A stretch of 64,000 nucleotides of DNA from Pseudomonadota bacterium (GTDB lineage: Bacteria > Chloroflexota > UBA5177 > JAJPKF01), in assembly GCA_021323865.1 (NCBI GenBank), contig JAJPKF010000017.1:1-64000 (forward strand). Reading direction: 5' to 3'. Made by a program: the position numbers and the translations under genes. The notes beneath the pieces were generated by a model. It saw only the letters and a list, made by a program, of their open reading frames with translations. It was not told the DNA's origin and did not search any database. Of the stretch, positions 54,101 through 62,297 are shown in pieces (position 1 is the first letter of the stretch; every line of letters starts with the position of its first letter).

Positions 54101-55627
54101 GGAGGGATATCGGCCATCGAGCATGTCCAATGTCGCGTCCAGGGAGCGCTGGCCCAGATTCATGAACGGATAGGCACGCCGAACGACGGTTGCCAGCTGC
54201 TCCACCGGCCACGTGTCCATGGCACACATAGCCACAATTTGTTGCGCGAGGATGTCGAGCGGGTTCTGCGGCACCGTCGTCGACTCGATGTCCCCGCGGA
54301 GCATGCGTTCGGTCAGCGCCGTGCATTCCAGCAGATCGCCGCGGTGGGTCGGCAATATCACCCCGACCGACGTCTCACCCACGGAATGGCCGGCTCGTCC
54401 CACGCGCTGGAGCCCCCTCGCGACCGTGGCCGGCGAGCCGATCTGTACCACAAGGTCGACGGCGCCCATGTCGATGCCCAGCTCCAGACTGGAGGTGGCA
54501 ACCAGCGCCGGAAGCTGACCGCCCTTGAGCAGGTTCTCGATCACTTCTCGCTGCTCGCGAGCGATGGAGCCATGATGAGCTCGAACCAGCTCTTCCTCCG
54601 CCAGCTCGTTGAGCTTGGCCGCCATTCGCTCCGCCATCCGCCTGGAGTTGACGAAGATGATGGTCGAGCGGTGGGTTCGGACCAGTTCGAGGACCAGTGG
54701 ATAAAGCGCAGGCCAGATGCTACGCCTTGGGACCGGAGCCGCTTCCTGGGTCGCCATCCTGGCCGTCGAGGCGCTTGTGTCCCCATCGCCTGCGGCCCAA
54801 GGTCGAGACCCAGCAATCTCTGTGGTGATGCCGATTATTCGCGTGGGTCCCAAGCCGCTCGCCGAACCTCCCGTCGTGGCGTGGTCGAGGTCGACCATGT
54901 CCTCGACCGGCACCTGAATCGAAAGGTCGATCATACTGCGACGACCGGCATCCACGATTGCCACGTCCCGTCCTCGTCCGCCAAGATAGCGGCCGACCTC
55001 TTCCAGTGGGCGCTGCGTCGCCGACAGCCCAATCCGTTGGGGTTCCGAGGCGGTCCGTTCGCAGAGGCGCTCCAGGCTGATGGCGAGATGAGCCCCGCGC
55101 TTGGTTGCCGCCATGGTGTGGATCTCGTCGACGATGACCCACCGGACGGAATCGAGCAGGACGCGCGCGGCGCTCGTCAACAACAGGAAGAGCGATTCGG
55201 GGGTTGTGATGAGGATGTCGGGCGGGCGTCGGGCCATCTCGCGGCGTTCCGGCGCGGGCGTATCGCCGGTGCGGAGTCCCACAGAAATGTCAGGTATCCG
55301 GCCTCCGAGCCGGACAGCCTCCATCGAAAGCCCGGCGAGCGGCCCCCGCAGGTTCCGGTCGACATCGAAGGCCAGGGCTTTCAATGGGGAAACATAGAGC
55401 ACGCGACAACGCGCTCGCATATTCGGTGCGGGCTCGGCGATGAGGCGGTCGAGACACCAGAAGAACGCGGCCAGCGTCTTGCCGCTCCCGGTTGGAGCAC
55501 TGAGAAGGCAGTGCCGGCCTGCCGAGATCTCCGGCCAGCCCCGCAGCTGGACCTCCGTCGGCTCCTCGAACGCCTGCGCGAACCAACTTCGAGCGATGGG
55601 AGAGAACAGGTCGAGGGGGGCAGCCAC
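51143..55627 (-). CDS. lhr: Lhr-type large superfamily 2 DNA helicase
   Basis: A 1494-residue ATP-dependent 3'-5' helicase, the full-length Lhr architecture. Motif I is SAPTGSGKTLAAFF at residues 43-56, motif II is VIVDEIHTM near 165, and helicase domain 2 carries RGLQRVGRAGH. The N-terminal third is the helicase plus winged helix and Lhr core; the remaining 650 residues form the long C-terminal domain. It probably unwinds damaged DNA:RNA or DNA and co-operates with the downstream Nei glycosylase. It starts 5 nt after the stop of a DehI-like gene, so all three appear co-transcribed. Confidence 0.95.
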   Translation of the reverse strand: MAAPLDLFSPIARSWFAQAFEEPTEVQLRGWPEISAGRHCLLSAPTGSGKTLAAFFWCLDRLIAEPAPNMRARCRVLYVSPLKALAFDVDRNLRGPLAGLSMEAVRLGGRIPDISVGLRTGDTPAPERREMARRPPDILITTPESLFLLLTSAARVLLDSVRWVIVDEIHTMAATKRGAHLAISLERLCERTASEPQRIGLSATQRPLEEVGRYLGGRGRDVAIVDAGRRSMIDLSIQVPVEDMVDLDHATTGGSASGLGPTRIIGITTEIAGSRPWAAGDGDTSASTARMATQEAAPVPRRSIWPALYPLVLELVRTHRSTIIFVNSRRMAERMAAKLNELAEEELVRAHHGSIAREQREVIENLLKGGQLPALVATSSLELGIDMGAVDLVVQIGSPATVARGLQRVGRAGHSVGETSVGVILPTHRGDLLECTALTERMLRGDIESTTVPQNPLDILAQQIVAMCAMDTWPVEQLATVVRRAYPFMNLGQRSLDATLDMLDGRYPSEEFAELRPRIVWDRMAGTVRGRSGAQRLAVVSGGTIPDRGLFTVNLLDDGRRVGELDEEMVYELRVGETFVLGATTWKTAEITQSQVRVVPAPGEPGKITFWHGDALGRPIEVGRAVGALTRELLAAGAPEAIDRLEHGAKCDERAASNLMAYLEDQVQVTGVAPDDRNIVVERFRDALGDWRVCVLSPFGSRVHGPWAVAVEARLRERTGLDVQSISSDDGFALRLVDAEQAPALEDIVLEPEDVREAVTANLHGSALFASRFRENAARALLLPRLRPGARTPLWLQRQRSADLLRVASTHPDFPILVETYRECLTDVFEIDALEQLMTDIRMRNIRLVEVETASPSPFASSLVFDYIAQYMYEGDAPLAERRAQALTLDRDLLNELLGSEDVRDLLDADAISLTELELQSLVPERFPRDADESLDVLRHLGDLNEAEASARGITRAWLDELHDARRVIPLRLAGEERWIAADDAGLYRDALGTALPTGVPSDFLTQVDDPLAVLLRRWARTHAPFPAQEPARRWRLPLAPVVEALDRDVRSSRLLAGQFQAASRAREYAWPDVLRTIRRRSLAALRREVEPVSPAVLAAFEPAWHGIGTGSSGIDALSDAVARLQGLPLPVSALERDILPARVADYTAQLLDNLAASGEVVWIGCGSIGRGGSVRVGRVALYRRSDVRRLAPDRIAPHAPSPEAQPVQTRLRERLARGPCFFADLLAASGWKDSEQVLDELWEMVWAGEVTNDSFLPLRYIGPSRRASRRGVLRSGPPRSLGRWSLVSDLLTDAPPPTERLYAGVELLLSRYGIVTREHALAEGLAGGFTAIYPVLRAMEEAGRARRGYFVESLGGAQFALPGAVDRLRALRQADDAICLLASTDPANAYGVTSPWPEDIAGRPARTAGSYVVLEGGELRLFIERGGRSLFSRGAIDLKHVSALHELAGRIGKLEVISVNGDPVARSELHGTLLEGGFSPTHRGLVLYRPGRR

Positions 55628-55632
55628 CCGAC

Positions 55633-56460
55633 TCAGCCTGCGGCGGACGCGCTCGTGGTCGGAATGGACTGGCCTACGACCGACAAAAGAGCGGCAAGGC
55701 CGAGCAAACCCCGGCCGAGGTTGAGGACCGATTGGCGGATGAGGGTCTGGATGGCGTCGATCTGGCTTTCGCTCACACCGGCCTGCCGGCAGGCCGTCGC
55801 GCTGATCTCCATGCGGAATGGAAGGTCTTCTGCTGCAACTTCCGCCTGTCGAGTCAGATTCCCCACAGCGGCTGCGAACGCCTCCCCGGCCAGTCGGGGG
55901 GTGATGAGGGCCCAGGCGCCGAACAGGTCGCTCTGGGTCGACAAGAGAGCAGTCATGCCCGCGGTCTCAACCAGCCATGGAGCGTTGTCACGAATGACGT
56001 CGAGCGCTGCCTGGTGCCTTGGGTTGGGCTCCGGCGAGATGAGACGGCCGTCGAATCCGGGTGTGGGAGACACCGCGCGAGTTTGTTCGGGTGGTATCGC
56101 ATGGAGCTTGGGGAGCTGACCGCGGGAGCCCATGTGGAGTGCTGCCCCCGCCGCCAACAGCATGGAGTCAGGTCGGAGAAGCGTGTGGATCTCAGAGACG
56201 GACGAGCCGGGGTGGCGGCCCACCGTCACCGGGCTGGCGGCAGCATAATCGGCCAGCCGTCTCGCCGATTCTTGGAAGTAGACGGTTTGAGCGTTCGGCT
56301 TGAGACATCGCCAGGCAAGATCGAGATACCACGGATAGACGCCGAGACGCCGGAACAAAGGACCGACTGTTCCCAGCTGCATCGTCGCTCGAATGTCCTG
56401 GAAGATCGCCTTCACCTGGCCCTCGGCTTCTTCCTCCGAGACCAGCAACGTCTCCGCCAT
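55633..56460 (-). CDS. DehI-family halocarboxylic acid dehalogenase-like protein
   Basis: About 275 residues from ATG 56460. It shows the alpha-helical repeat typical of DehI (group I 2-haloacid dehalogenase): VKAIFQDIRATMQLGTVGPL, then FRRLGVYPWYLDLAWRCLKP, and a second half with similar spacing (LFGAWALITPRLAGEAFAAA). Many DehI-domain proteins in soil bacteria are uncharacterised. I cannot confirm the catalytic Asp. The unusual feature is position: its stop is 5 nt from the lhr start, so it appears to head the lhr-nei operon. Confidence 0.75.
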   Translation of the reverse strand: MAETLLVSEEEAEGQVKAIFQDIRATMQLGTVGPLFRRLGVYPWYLDLAWRCLKPNAQTVYFQESARRLADYAAASPVTVGRHPGSSVSEIHTLLRPDSMLLAAGAALHMGSRGQLPKLHAIPPEQTRAVSPTPGFDGRLISPEPNPRHQAALDVIRDNAPWLVETAGMTALLSTQSDLFGAWALITPRLAGEAFAAAVGNLTRQAEVAAEDLPFRMEISATACRQAGVSESQIDAIQTLIRQSVLNLGRGLLGLAALLSVVGQSIPTTSASAAG

Positions 56461-56713
56461 CCACAGCTCCCCGGGCGCCCTGAGGCGCCAAAGACTGCGC
56501 CATTTTAGCGGCGATATGCCGTTCCCACTGCCGTGGAGCCTCGCAAAACGACCCGCCTGAGCCACGGGAAACCCTCATCCTGGGGACGAGAGCCACGGGC
56601 CCCTTGTCCACGCAGAAGGGCCTCGCTAGATCCTTGTCAGGTGTCTCGCTCTTTCCGTCACCCATCGCGGTAGTCAGGGAGGACCTGGGTGATTCCTCCA
56701 CCGAAGAGGATAG

Positions 56714-57166
56714 CTATGGGGCAGAGTCGGCAGCCTGAGGATCGTTCTCCAGGCCCGGCACGGCGTCGACGTGCTGAATCAGCTCTACGAGCACGCCGCC
56801 GGTTGAGCGAGGCTTGAGGAAGACAATCCGGCCGTGTGCGCCTTGTCTCGGCCGAGGATCGATCATTGCGAACCCTTCCGAGATGAGCGCTTCGATCGCC
56901 TCATCGATGTCGGCGACCCGCAGGCCAACGTGATGCAAAGCCTCGCCATGTTTCTCCAGGTAGCGGGCAACACCGCTATCTGAACTCTGCGGGCTGATGA
57001 GCTCCAGCTGCGAGTCGCCAATCGCCAGCATGGCGATCTCCACCGCCTGGCTTTCGACCACCTTACGGACGGCCAGTTTTCCGCCGGTTAGCCGCTGCCA
57101 CCGAGGAATCGCCTCGTCCAGGTCGCGGACGACGATGGCGGTGTGGTCAACTCGTTCGGGTCTCAC
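56714..57166 (-). CDS. Methylmalonyl-CoA epimerase-like VOC protein
   Basis: A 150-residue protein with two VOC half-repeats. The first starts VDHTAIVVRDLDEAIPRWQ; the second has LHHVGLRVADIDEAIEAL, GAHGRIVFLKP and VLVELIQH. This order, with His and Glu metal ligands, matches methylmalonyl/ethylmalonyl-CoA epimerase. It would interconvert the (S) and (R) forms of methylmalonyl-CoA. No mutase or propionyl-CoA carboxylase is adjacent. Its start overlaps the previous gene's stop by 4 bases. Confidence 0.82.
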   Translation of the reverse strand: MRPERVDHTAIVVRDLDEAIPRWQRLTGGKLAVRKVVESQAVEIAMLAIGDSQLELISPQSSDSGVARYLEKHGEALHHVGLRVADIDEAIEALISEGFAMIDPRPRQGAHGRIVFLKPRSTGGVLVELIQHVDAVPGLENDPQAADSAP

Positions 57167-58215
57167 GGCCTGACGATCGGTTGCGGCCTGCGTCTGTGAC
57201 TGGCGCGGAGGGAACGCCGATCCAGCTCGGCGAACCCCGCCTCAATCGACGACTCAGCCCCTCGGTTGGGCGACACCACATCCCCGTCGATCCCATCGGC
57301 GCAAAGCCCCGTACGCGGGTCGTAGATGCGCCGATGGGCGTCGTTTCGACCCGAGAACCAGTCGCCGGCGCGCAGACCGAGCTGGCGGTAGCGCTCTGCG
57401 CCGGTAGCTCGATACAACTCGGCCAAGCCCTGGACCGTGGGGCTGATGCAATAGGCGCACAAGCCCTCCTTCAAACCTCGGAGAGGCCCTGATCCGGGGA
57501 GAGACTCACCTTCGATGCCGGGACCGACCTCGTAGTACCCGAGCCCTCTGACAACCGGTACGAGCAGCTCATTGACGGTGCGACGGCAGGGACCGAGAAG
57601 CGCACGATCCTGGAGGAGACGGGCAACAGTTGCCACTGCATGGAGCTGGTGGAACCCCCAGAGATGGACCCGCGGATCGTCGCAGGCGTCTCGAAAGTAA
57701 TCTCCGGAACAGGAAGCAATGGATCTTGCCCGTTCGGCCAGCTGCTCCCGATGCGACTCGCCGTCAACCCGAAAGAGCTCGGCTTCTCCCAACGCGAGAA
57801 GCGCCTGTATCTTGCCGTCCAGCACGTCCGGTTTGGGGCAGCGCTCATACGCCTTCCGATAGACGGACGAGCCCGTCACACGGTAAGCGCGAGCGAGAGC
57901 CCACAAGGCTCGCGCCGTCCACCACACTCCCCCTTTCACAGAGGTTGGACCGCTTGCGTTGCGCCGACCACTGGCGTTGCGGACGAAGTTGGCGAACTCG
58001 CCGTCCGGGTATTGCATGTACAGCACAAAGGTGAGCCAGCGACGTGCGAGCCGAAGGACCGCAAGGTCCTGAGTGCGCTCGTACACGGCCAGAGCCAGCA
58101 GGGCCGCCCGAGCAGTGTCGTCGACGCAGGCAATGCCTTCGTAACCGGTATCTTCGGCGAGGATGGGCACGTATCGGCCCGGCCGCTCAGGATCGGGAAT
58201 TGCGTAGATGAGCAC
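57163..58215 (-). CDS. Alpha/alpha-barrel glycosidase-like protein of unknown substrate
   Basis: 350 residues from GTG 58215. It is rich in Trp, Tyr and Leu helices (LALAVYERTQDLAVLRLARR; YMQYPDGEFANFVRNASG; VWWTARALWALARAYRVTG), the pattern of an (alpha/alpha)6 toroid as in glycoside hydrolases or polysaccharide-processing proteins. Membership of a named family is not certain. Coding-looking sequence continues upstream of 58215 (VLSYLEALTFSFAVDGKRV), and a perfect AGGAGG lies just past the previous stop without a canonical start near it. It follows the polysaccharide deacetylase, suggesting an envelope-glycan context. Confidence 0.65.
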   Translation of the reverse strand: MLIYAIPDPERPGRYVPILAEDTGYEGIACVDDTARAALLALAVYERTQDLAVLRLARRWLTFVLYMQYPDGEFANFVRNASGRRNASGPTSVKGGVWWTARALWALARAYRVTGSSVYRKAYERCPKPDVLDGKIQALLALGEAELFRVDGESHREQLAERARSIASCSGDYFRDACDDPRVHLWGFHQLHAVATVARLLQDRALLGPCRRTVNELLVPVVRGLGYYEVGPGIEGESLPGSGPLRGLKEGLCAYCISPTVQGLAELYRATGAERYRQLGLRAGDWFSGRNDAHRRIYDPRTGLCADGIDGDVVSPNRGAESSIEAGFAELDRRSLRASHRRRPQPIVRP

Positions 58216-58353
58216 CGCCGATACCCGCTTGCCGTCAACGGCAAAACTGAAGGTCAGCGCTTCTAGGTAGGAGAGGACGCCGCGAGAGTCGTCGACCTGT
58301 ATCGATTCCTGATGCGGGAGCGGCGTAGCGAAGGCGGGTGTCCTCCTGGCCCG

Positions 58354-59256
58354 TTAGGGCACGTAGGGAGTTGGTTCCCAGGGATTGCCGAATCGGTCCA
58401 GCAGGTAGCTGTACATCGTCTGAGGCGTGTCGGAGTTCAGAATTCGAACCCGATAGAGATATAGAAGTGTTCGCTCGGCATGGAGTGTGCCCGGCAGCGT
58501 CGAGGCCGCGGCGATGAACCCGGCCCGACGAACGTCAGCGAGAACAGCGCCGTCAAAGGCGCCGCTGGGATAGGCGAAGACACGTACCGGATGACGCAGG
58601 TGCCACTCGATAGCCAGTTTGGCGCCATAGATCTGGTGCCAGAGGAACCTGGTGGGGAGTGTGGTCAAGTCGAGATGGCTTACCGTGTGAACGCCAATCT
58701 CCATTCCATCCCGATCGAGCTGCTTGATTTGCCTCCACGTCATGTACCGAGGGCGGTTGACGAACCCAGAGACGATGAAAAATGTAGCCCGAAAGCCATA
58801 CCTGCGGAGAACCGGCAGGGCGTGCTTGTACTGATCCTCGTAGCCGTCATCGAAAGTCAGTACGACCCGCTTTCGGGGAAGCGGCCTCCCATAGCGGATG
58901 TGGTCGGCGAGCTGGGTCAAGGTGATGGTGTGATAGCCATACCGATGCAGCAATGCCATTTCCGAAGAGAACGTCGACGGCGCGACGGAGAGCCGAATGC
59001 CAAGATAGTCGTACGGGTTTCGATCGACCCGAATGTAGTGAAACATCAGGATGGGCGCAAAGGTCACGCGGTGACTCAGCGCCCGCAATGGTGGCCTCGG
59101 ACGAGGACCGGTGCCCGGGCGGAACAGGCGTTTGTGAGCCCGCCTGGGAGCGTGATGCCGGGTCGGGCGGCGATGAATTGGCGGCGAGCGCACGGCTGTA
59201 GTGCCTTTTGTGCCGAAGCCGCGAGTCAAGATCGTTAGTGATGCGCCAAGAACCAC
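58354..59256 (-). CDS. Polysaccharide deacetylase (NodB/CE4 family), membrane-anchored
   Basis: About 300 residues from GTG 59256. The NodB-homology domain begins with LMFHYIRVD and holds the catalytic and metal motifs RVVLTFDDGYEDQY and VHTVSHLDLT, followed by FAYPSGAFD. It would remove acetyl groups from a cell-wall or exopolysaccharide. An N-terminal hydrophobic segment is only partly covered by the GTG start; upstream in-frame sequence ([18 protein letters not shown]) completes it, so initiation may be further up, possibly at a CTG. It is divergent from the GT2 gene. Confidence 0.88.
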   Translation of the reverse strand: MVLGASLTILTRGFGTKGTTAVRSPPIHRRPTRHHAPRRAHKRLFRPGTGPRPRPPLRALSHRVTFAPILMFHYIRVDRNPYDYLGIRLSVAPSTFSSEMALLHRYGYHTITLTQLADHIRYGRPLPRKRVVLTFDDGYEDQYKHALPVLRRYGFRATFFIVSGFVNRPRYMTWRQIKQLDRDGMEIGVHTVSHLDLTTLPTRFLWHQIYGAKLAIEWHLRHPVRVFAYPSGAFDGAVLADVRRAGFIAAASTLPGTLHAERTLLYLYRVRILNSDTPQTMYSYLLDRFGNPWEPTPYVP

Positions 59257-59445
59257 GCCTGCCGCGGCAAGCAGCAGAAGCGTGCGGCCGATGTGGACGC
59301 GCGCCGGCGTCGATGTGGGATTCAGCCGTCCCAGTAGCTCGCCCCCAACCGCCTTGACGGCCGTGTTCTGTGGAAGTATAGCAAGGCATTGACATTCATC
59401 AGTATCGGGCGGCCATCACCACGACAGTGATATACTCGTCGGGAC

Positions 59446-59474
59446 AAGAATGCCCTCGACCTGAGGGCGTTCTT
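59446..59474 (+). promoter_or_regulatory. Hairpin in the leader of the GT2 gene
   Basis: AAGAATGCCCTC at 59446-59457 pairs with GAGGGCGTTCTT at 59463-59474 (one G-U pair) around a 5-nt loop. It sits 27 nt before the GTG start. TATACT at 59431-59436 could be the -10 box just upstream. It may be an mRNA-stabilising or attenuating element; no U-run follows. Confidence 0.45.
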
Positions 59475-59501
59475 GCTATGTGAGAAGGCACAGGGAGACC
59501 C

Positions 59502-60710
59502 GTGGGAACGACTGTCCAGAGCGTGACGGATCAGGTGGCTCTGCAGGGCCGCGACGAGGATCAACAAGACGTGGCCATCTCCGTGGTGATGCCGTGTCTC
59601 AATGAGGAAGAGACGATCGGCGTCTGTGTGGAGAAGGCTCTTGAAGGGATCCGGCGAACCGGCCTCCCTGGAGAGGTGATCGTCGCCGACAACGGTTCGG
59701 AGGACCGGTCCATCGAGATCGCCGAGTCGCTTGGCGCCCGTGTGGTGCATCAGCGCAAGCGCGGCTACGGGAATGCCTACCTGGCCGGCTTCGCCGCGGC
59801 CCGGGGACGATACATCGTCATGGGCGACTCGGACGACACCTATGATTTCCGAGAGATCGGAGCCCTGATCAAACCCCTCCAAGACGACGGGGCCGAGTAT
59901 GTCATGGGGTCACGGTTCGCGGGCACGATCCTGCCGGGAGCCATGCCTTGGCTGCATCAATACATCGGTAATCCGGTGCTAACCAAGATTCTGAACGTCA
60001 TGTTCGGTCTCAAGGCGTCGGACTGTCACACCGGCTTCCGGGCCTTCTCGAAGGAGGCCTACGAACGGATGCGGCTCCGGACCACCGGAATGGAGTTCGC
60101 AAGCGAGATGGTGATCAACGCGGCGAAGGCAAAGCTGAAGGTCGCAGAAGTCCCGATCACCTACTATCCCCGGGGTGGCGAGTCAAAGCTGCGTTCATTT
60201 CGCGATGGCTGGCGCCATCTGCGCTTCATGCTGATGTACAGTCCCGACCATCTGTTCCTGATTCCGGGCGGACTGCTCTTCGTTGTGGGCCTTGTGGGTA
60301 TGGCGGCCCTTTTGCCCGGCCCGATCCACATCGGAACCAAGCTCATCAGCTTTCACTTCATGTTTGTGGCCGCATTGCTCCTACTCCTCGGGTTCCAGAT
60401 CTTGTTGACCGGCTTTTACGCCAAGGCCTATGCGTACACGCACCGCTTTGCGCCCGATGACCGCATGATTCAGCTCTTCTACCGCTATTTCTCGCTCGAG
60501 AAGTGGATTCTGGTGGGCCTGGGCGTGTTCGCGGTGGGGCTGGGGTTCGATGTGTACGTGCTCGTCACCTGGATCAATCATGGGTTCAAGCATCTGTTCG
60601 AGGTCCGGCCGGCCATCGTGGCGCTCACGTTAATGGTTATCGGCGGCCAGCTCGTCTTCTCGTCCTTCCTGCTCAGCATTCTGAACATCAACACGGAAGC
60701 CACGGGCTAA
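59502..60710 (+). CDS. Family 2 glycosyltransferase with C-terminal membrane domain
   Basis: A 402-residue enzyme of the dolichol-phosphate-mannose-synthase-like type. The GT-A domain has SVVMPCLNEEETIGVCVEKAL, the nucleotide-sugar segment VIVADNGSEDRS and the DXD-like GDSDDTYD. The acceptor region DCHTGFRAFSKEAYERM follows. The C-terminal 150 residues hold several membrane helices (LFLIPGGLLFVVGLVG; FMFVAALLLLLGFQIL). It probably loads a sugar on a lipid carrier or exports it. GTG 59502 has GGGAGA upstream. The neighbours include a deacetylase and a transporter. Confidence 0.9.
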   Translation: MGTTVQSVTDQVALQGRDEDQQDVAISVVMPCLNEEETIGVCVEKALEGIRRTGLPGEVIVADNGSEDRSIEIAESLGARVVHQRKRGYGNAYLAGFAAARGRYIVMGDSDDTYDFREIGALIKPLQDDGAEYVMGSRFAGTILPGAMPWLHQYIGNPVLTKILNVMFGLKASDCHTGFRAFSKEAYERMRLRTTGMEFASEMVINAAKAKLKVAEVPITYYPRGGESKLRSFRDGWRHLRFMLMYSPDHLFLIPGGLLFVVGLVGMAALLPGPIHIGTKLISFHFMFVAALLLLLGFQILLTGFYAKAYAYTHRFAPDDRMIQLFYRYFSLEKWILVGLGVFAVGLGFDVYVLVTWINHGFKHLFEVRPAIVALTLMVIGGQLVFSSFLLSILNINTEATG

Positions 60711-60806
60711 CAGCTCCGGCGGGTTCAAGACGTCGAGACCCGAGCCTTTTCTGCTCAGGCCTTTGACGGCCTTTGATGGGCCGTTCGCTAGGCCGGACTC
60801 ACGGCG

Positions 60807-61724
60807 ATGATCCATGTTCTGCTGGCCGCCGGCGGCCTCTTGGGGCTCTTGATCGCCAGCGAGGTGCTGGTCGGGCAGATCTCTCTGTTGGGCACCCGTT
60901 TGGGGGCGCCCCATGTGTGGCTGGGCGTACTGGTGGCGCTGGGAGCGGATGCGCCGGAGATCACGACGGCACTCGCGGCGCTTGCCACCGGCTCTCAAAG
61001 CATCGGCGTGGGCGTGGTCGAGGGGTCGAATATCTACAATGTCGCCGGCCTCCTGGGCTTTGGCGGCCTCCTGGCGGCTGCCATGTCCATCGACCGACAA
61101 CAGGCGCTGGTTCTTGGCGCAGGAACGACGGTCCTCTGTGCAGTGGCCGCGATGGCGGTGGCCCTGTCGTCCGCTGGAGCCGCCCGCGCGGCTCTTGGTG
61201 CGACCGTCCTGCTGGGAACGGCCGCGCTCTTGGTCATGCAGCCCGCGGGTGCCTCTGACGTAGAGGCTTCCGGTTCGACTGTGCGCCCACTGCTTCTCGG
61301 CGCCCTTGCCGCCATCGGCCTGGTCGTGATGAGCGGGGTTTTGGTACGGAACGTCGAGGATCTGGTCACATCCGGCCATATACCGCTCGGGGTGGTGAGC
61401 ATCCTGGTGCTGCCCATCGCAACCAGCATCCCAAATACGTGGGCCGCCGTTCATCTGGCCCGCCGTGGCCTGGGTCAGGCTGTGCTGGCGACTGTCTTCA
61501 CCAGCAATCTGATCAATGTGAGTCTCGGCATCGCGCTCCCCACGTTGGTGGTCGCTCTGAAGCCGGAACGCGCCGCGGTTGCCGTCGACGCGCCGGCAAT
61601 GGTGGCCATGACCGCCCTTGCCACGCTTCTGCTCGTCGCCTATCGGGTCGTCGATCGCCGGCTGGCGCTCATCGTTATGACGGCGTACGCTGCCTATCTG
61701 GTGATTCGCTTCTCGCTGGCCTGA
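60807..61724 (+). CDS. CaCA-family cation antiporter
   Basis: A 305-residue membrane protein with about ten helices and two alpha-repeats typical of sodium/calcium exchangers: ALGADAPEITTALAALATG then EGSNIYNVAG, and PIATSIPNTWAAVHLARRG then TSNLINVSLG. The conserved Glu/Asp and Asn residues of the ion pocket are present in the first repeat; the second has Asn in place of the usual Glu, which may change ion selectivity. It starts about 100 bases after the GT2 gene. Confidence 0.85.
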   Translation: MIHVLLAAGGLLGLLIASEVLVGQISLLGTRLGAPHVWLGVLVALGADAPEITTALAALATGSQSIGVGVVEGSNIYNVAGLLGFGGLLAAAMSIDRQQALVLGAGTTVLCAVAAMAVALSSAGAARAALGATVLLGTAALLVMQPAGASDVEASGSTVRPLLLGALAAIGLVVMSGVLVRNVEDLVTSGHIPLGVVSILVLPIATSIPNTWAAVHLARRGLGQAVLATVFTSNLINVSLGIALPTLVVALKPERAAVAVDAPAMVAMTALATLLLVAYRVVDRRLALIVMTAYAAYLVIRFSLA

Positions 61725-61851
61725 TCCAGGCGGTAACACCGTCCTCGGGAATCCAAGCATTGTGCCCTTGGTTTCGGCTTGCTCCAAGTCAGGGTCATCG
61801 GCTGATGCGGCGGCAGGGCAGTCTATTTTGAGAGAGAAACGAGATAGCATA

Positions 61852-61880
61852 TTGACAAATTAGAAAACGGAATTTATAGT
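61852..61880 (+). promoter_or_regulatory. Near-consensus sigma70 promoter for a leaderless mRNA
   Basis: TTGACA at 61852-61857 and TATAGT at 61875-61880 are separated by exactly 17 bp. The expected start point, about 7 nt downstream of the -10 box, falls on the ATG at 61887. The surrounding stretch is strikingly AT-rich for this window. Confidence 0.88.
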
Positions 61881-61886
61881 ATATGC

Positions 61887-62297
61887 ATGACGGCAGAAAA
61901 TTTCCGAACCTCGCCGGCAGAGTGTCCCTCCTGCTCGGGTCCTCTCGAGATCACCCGGCTGCAATGCCAACGGTGCGGGACCGAGGTCGCGGGTCATTTC
62001 GATTCCCAGCGCCTGGTGAACCTGCCGGAGCCGTTTGCCTCGGTCCTCGAAATGTTTCTGCGGGTCCGAGGCAACGTCAAGGACATGGAGCGAGAGCTAG
62101 GGCTCTCCTATCCGACCGTGCGGTCCCGGCTGGAGGAGGCCTTTCGAGTCGCCGGCTTTGACAAGAACCGGGCCGCCACAGCCGAAGCAGCCAAGGCCGA
62201 GCGGCTGTCGATCATTCATCGGCTCAATGAGGGCGATATGAGCCCCTCCGACGCCATCGAGCAACTTCGCAAGATCAAAGATGGGAGGCCGACATGA
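61887..62297 (+). CDS. DUF2089-family zinc-ribbon regulator-like protein
   Basis: 136 residues. A zinc ribbon with CPSC and CQRC pairs opens the protein, followed by the DUF2089 helical region NLPEPFASVLEMFLRVRGN and a helix-turn-helix-like KDMERELGLSYPTVRSRLEE. The C-terminal part (LSIIHRLNEGDMSPSDAIEQL) resembles a SHOCT-like helix pair. A DNA-binding regulator is plausible. The promoter places its mRNA start at the ATG, so translation would be leaderless. The stop overlaps the next gene by ATGA. Confidence 0.88.
   Translation: MTAENFRTSPAECPSCSGPLEITRLQCQRCGTEVAGHFDSQRLVNLPEPFASVLEMFLRVRGNVKDMERELGLSYPTVRSRLEEAFRVAGFDKNRAATAEAAKAERLSIIHRLNEGDMSPSDAIEQLRKIKDGRPT

Noticed and set aside
53336-56119. 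A 927-codon open frame on the plus strand
   Set aside because: It lies wholly antisense to lhr and the DehI-like gene, whose motifs are unmistakable. It arises from the high GC content and codon bias of the opposite strand.
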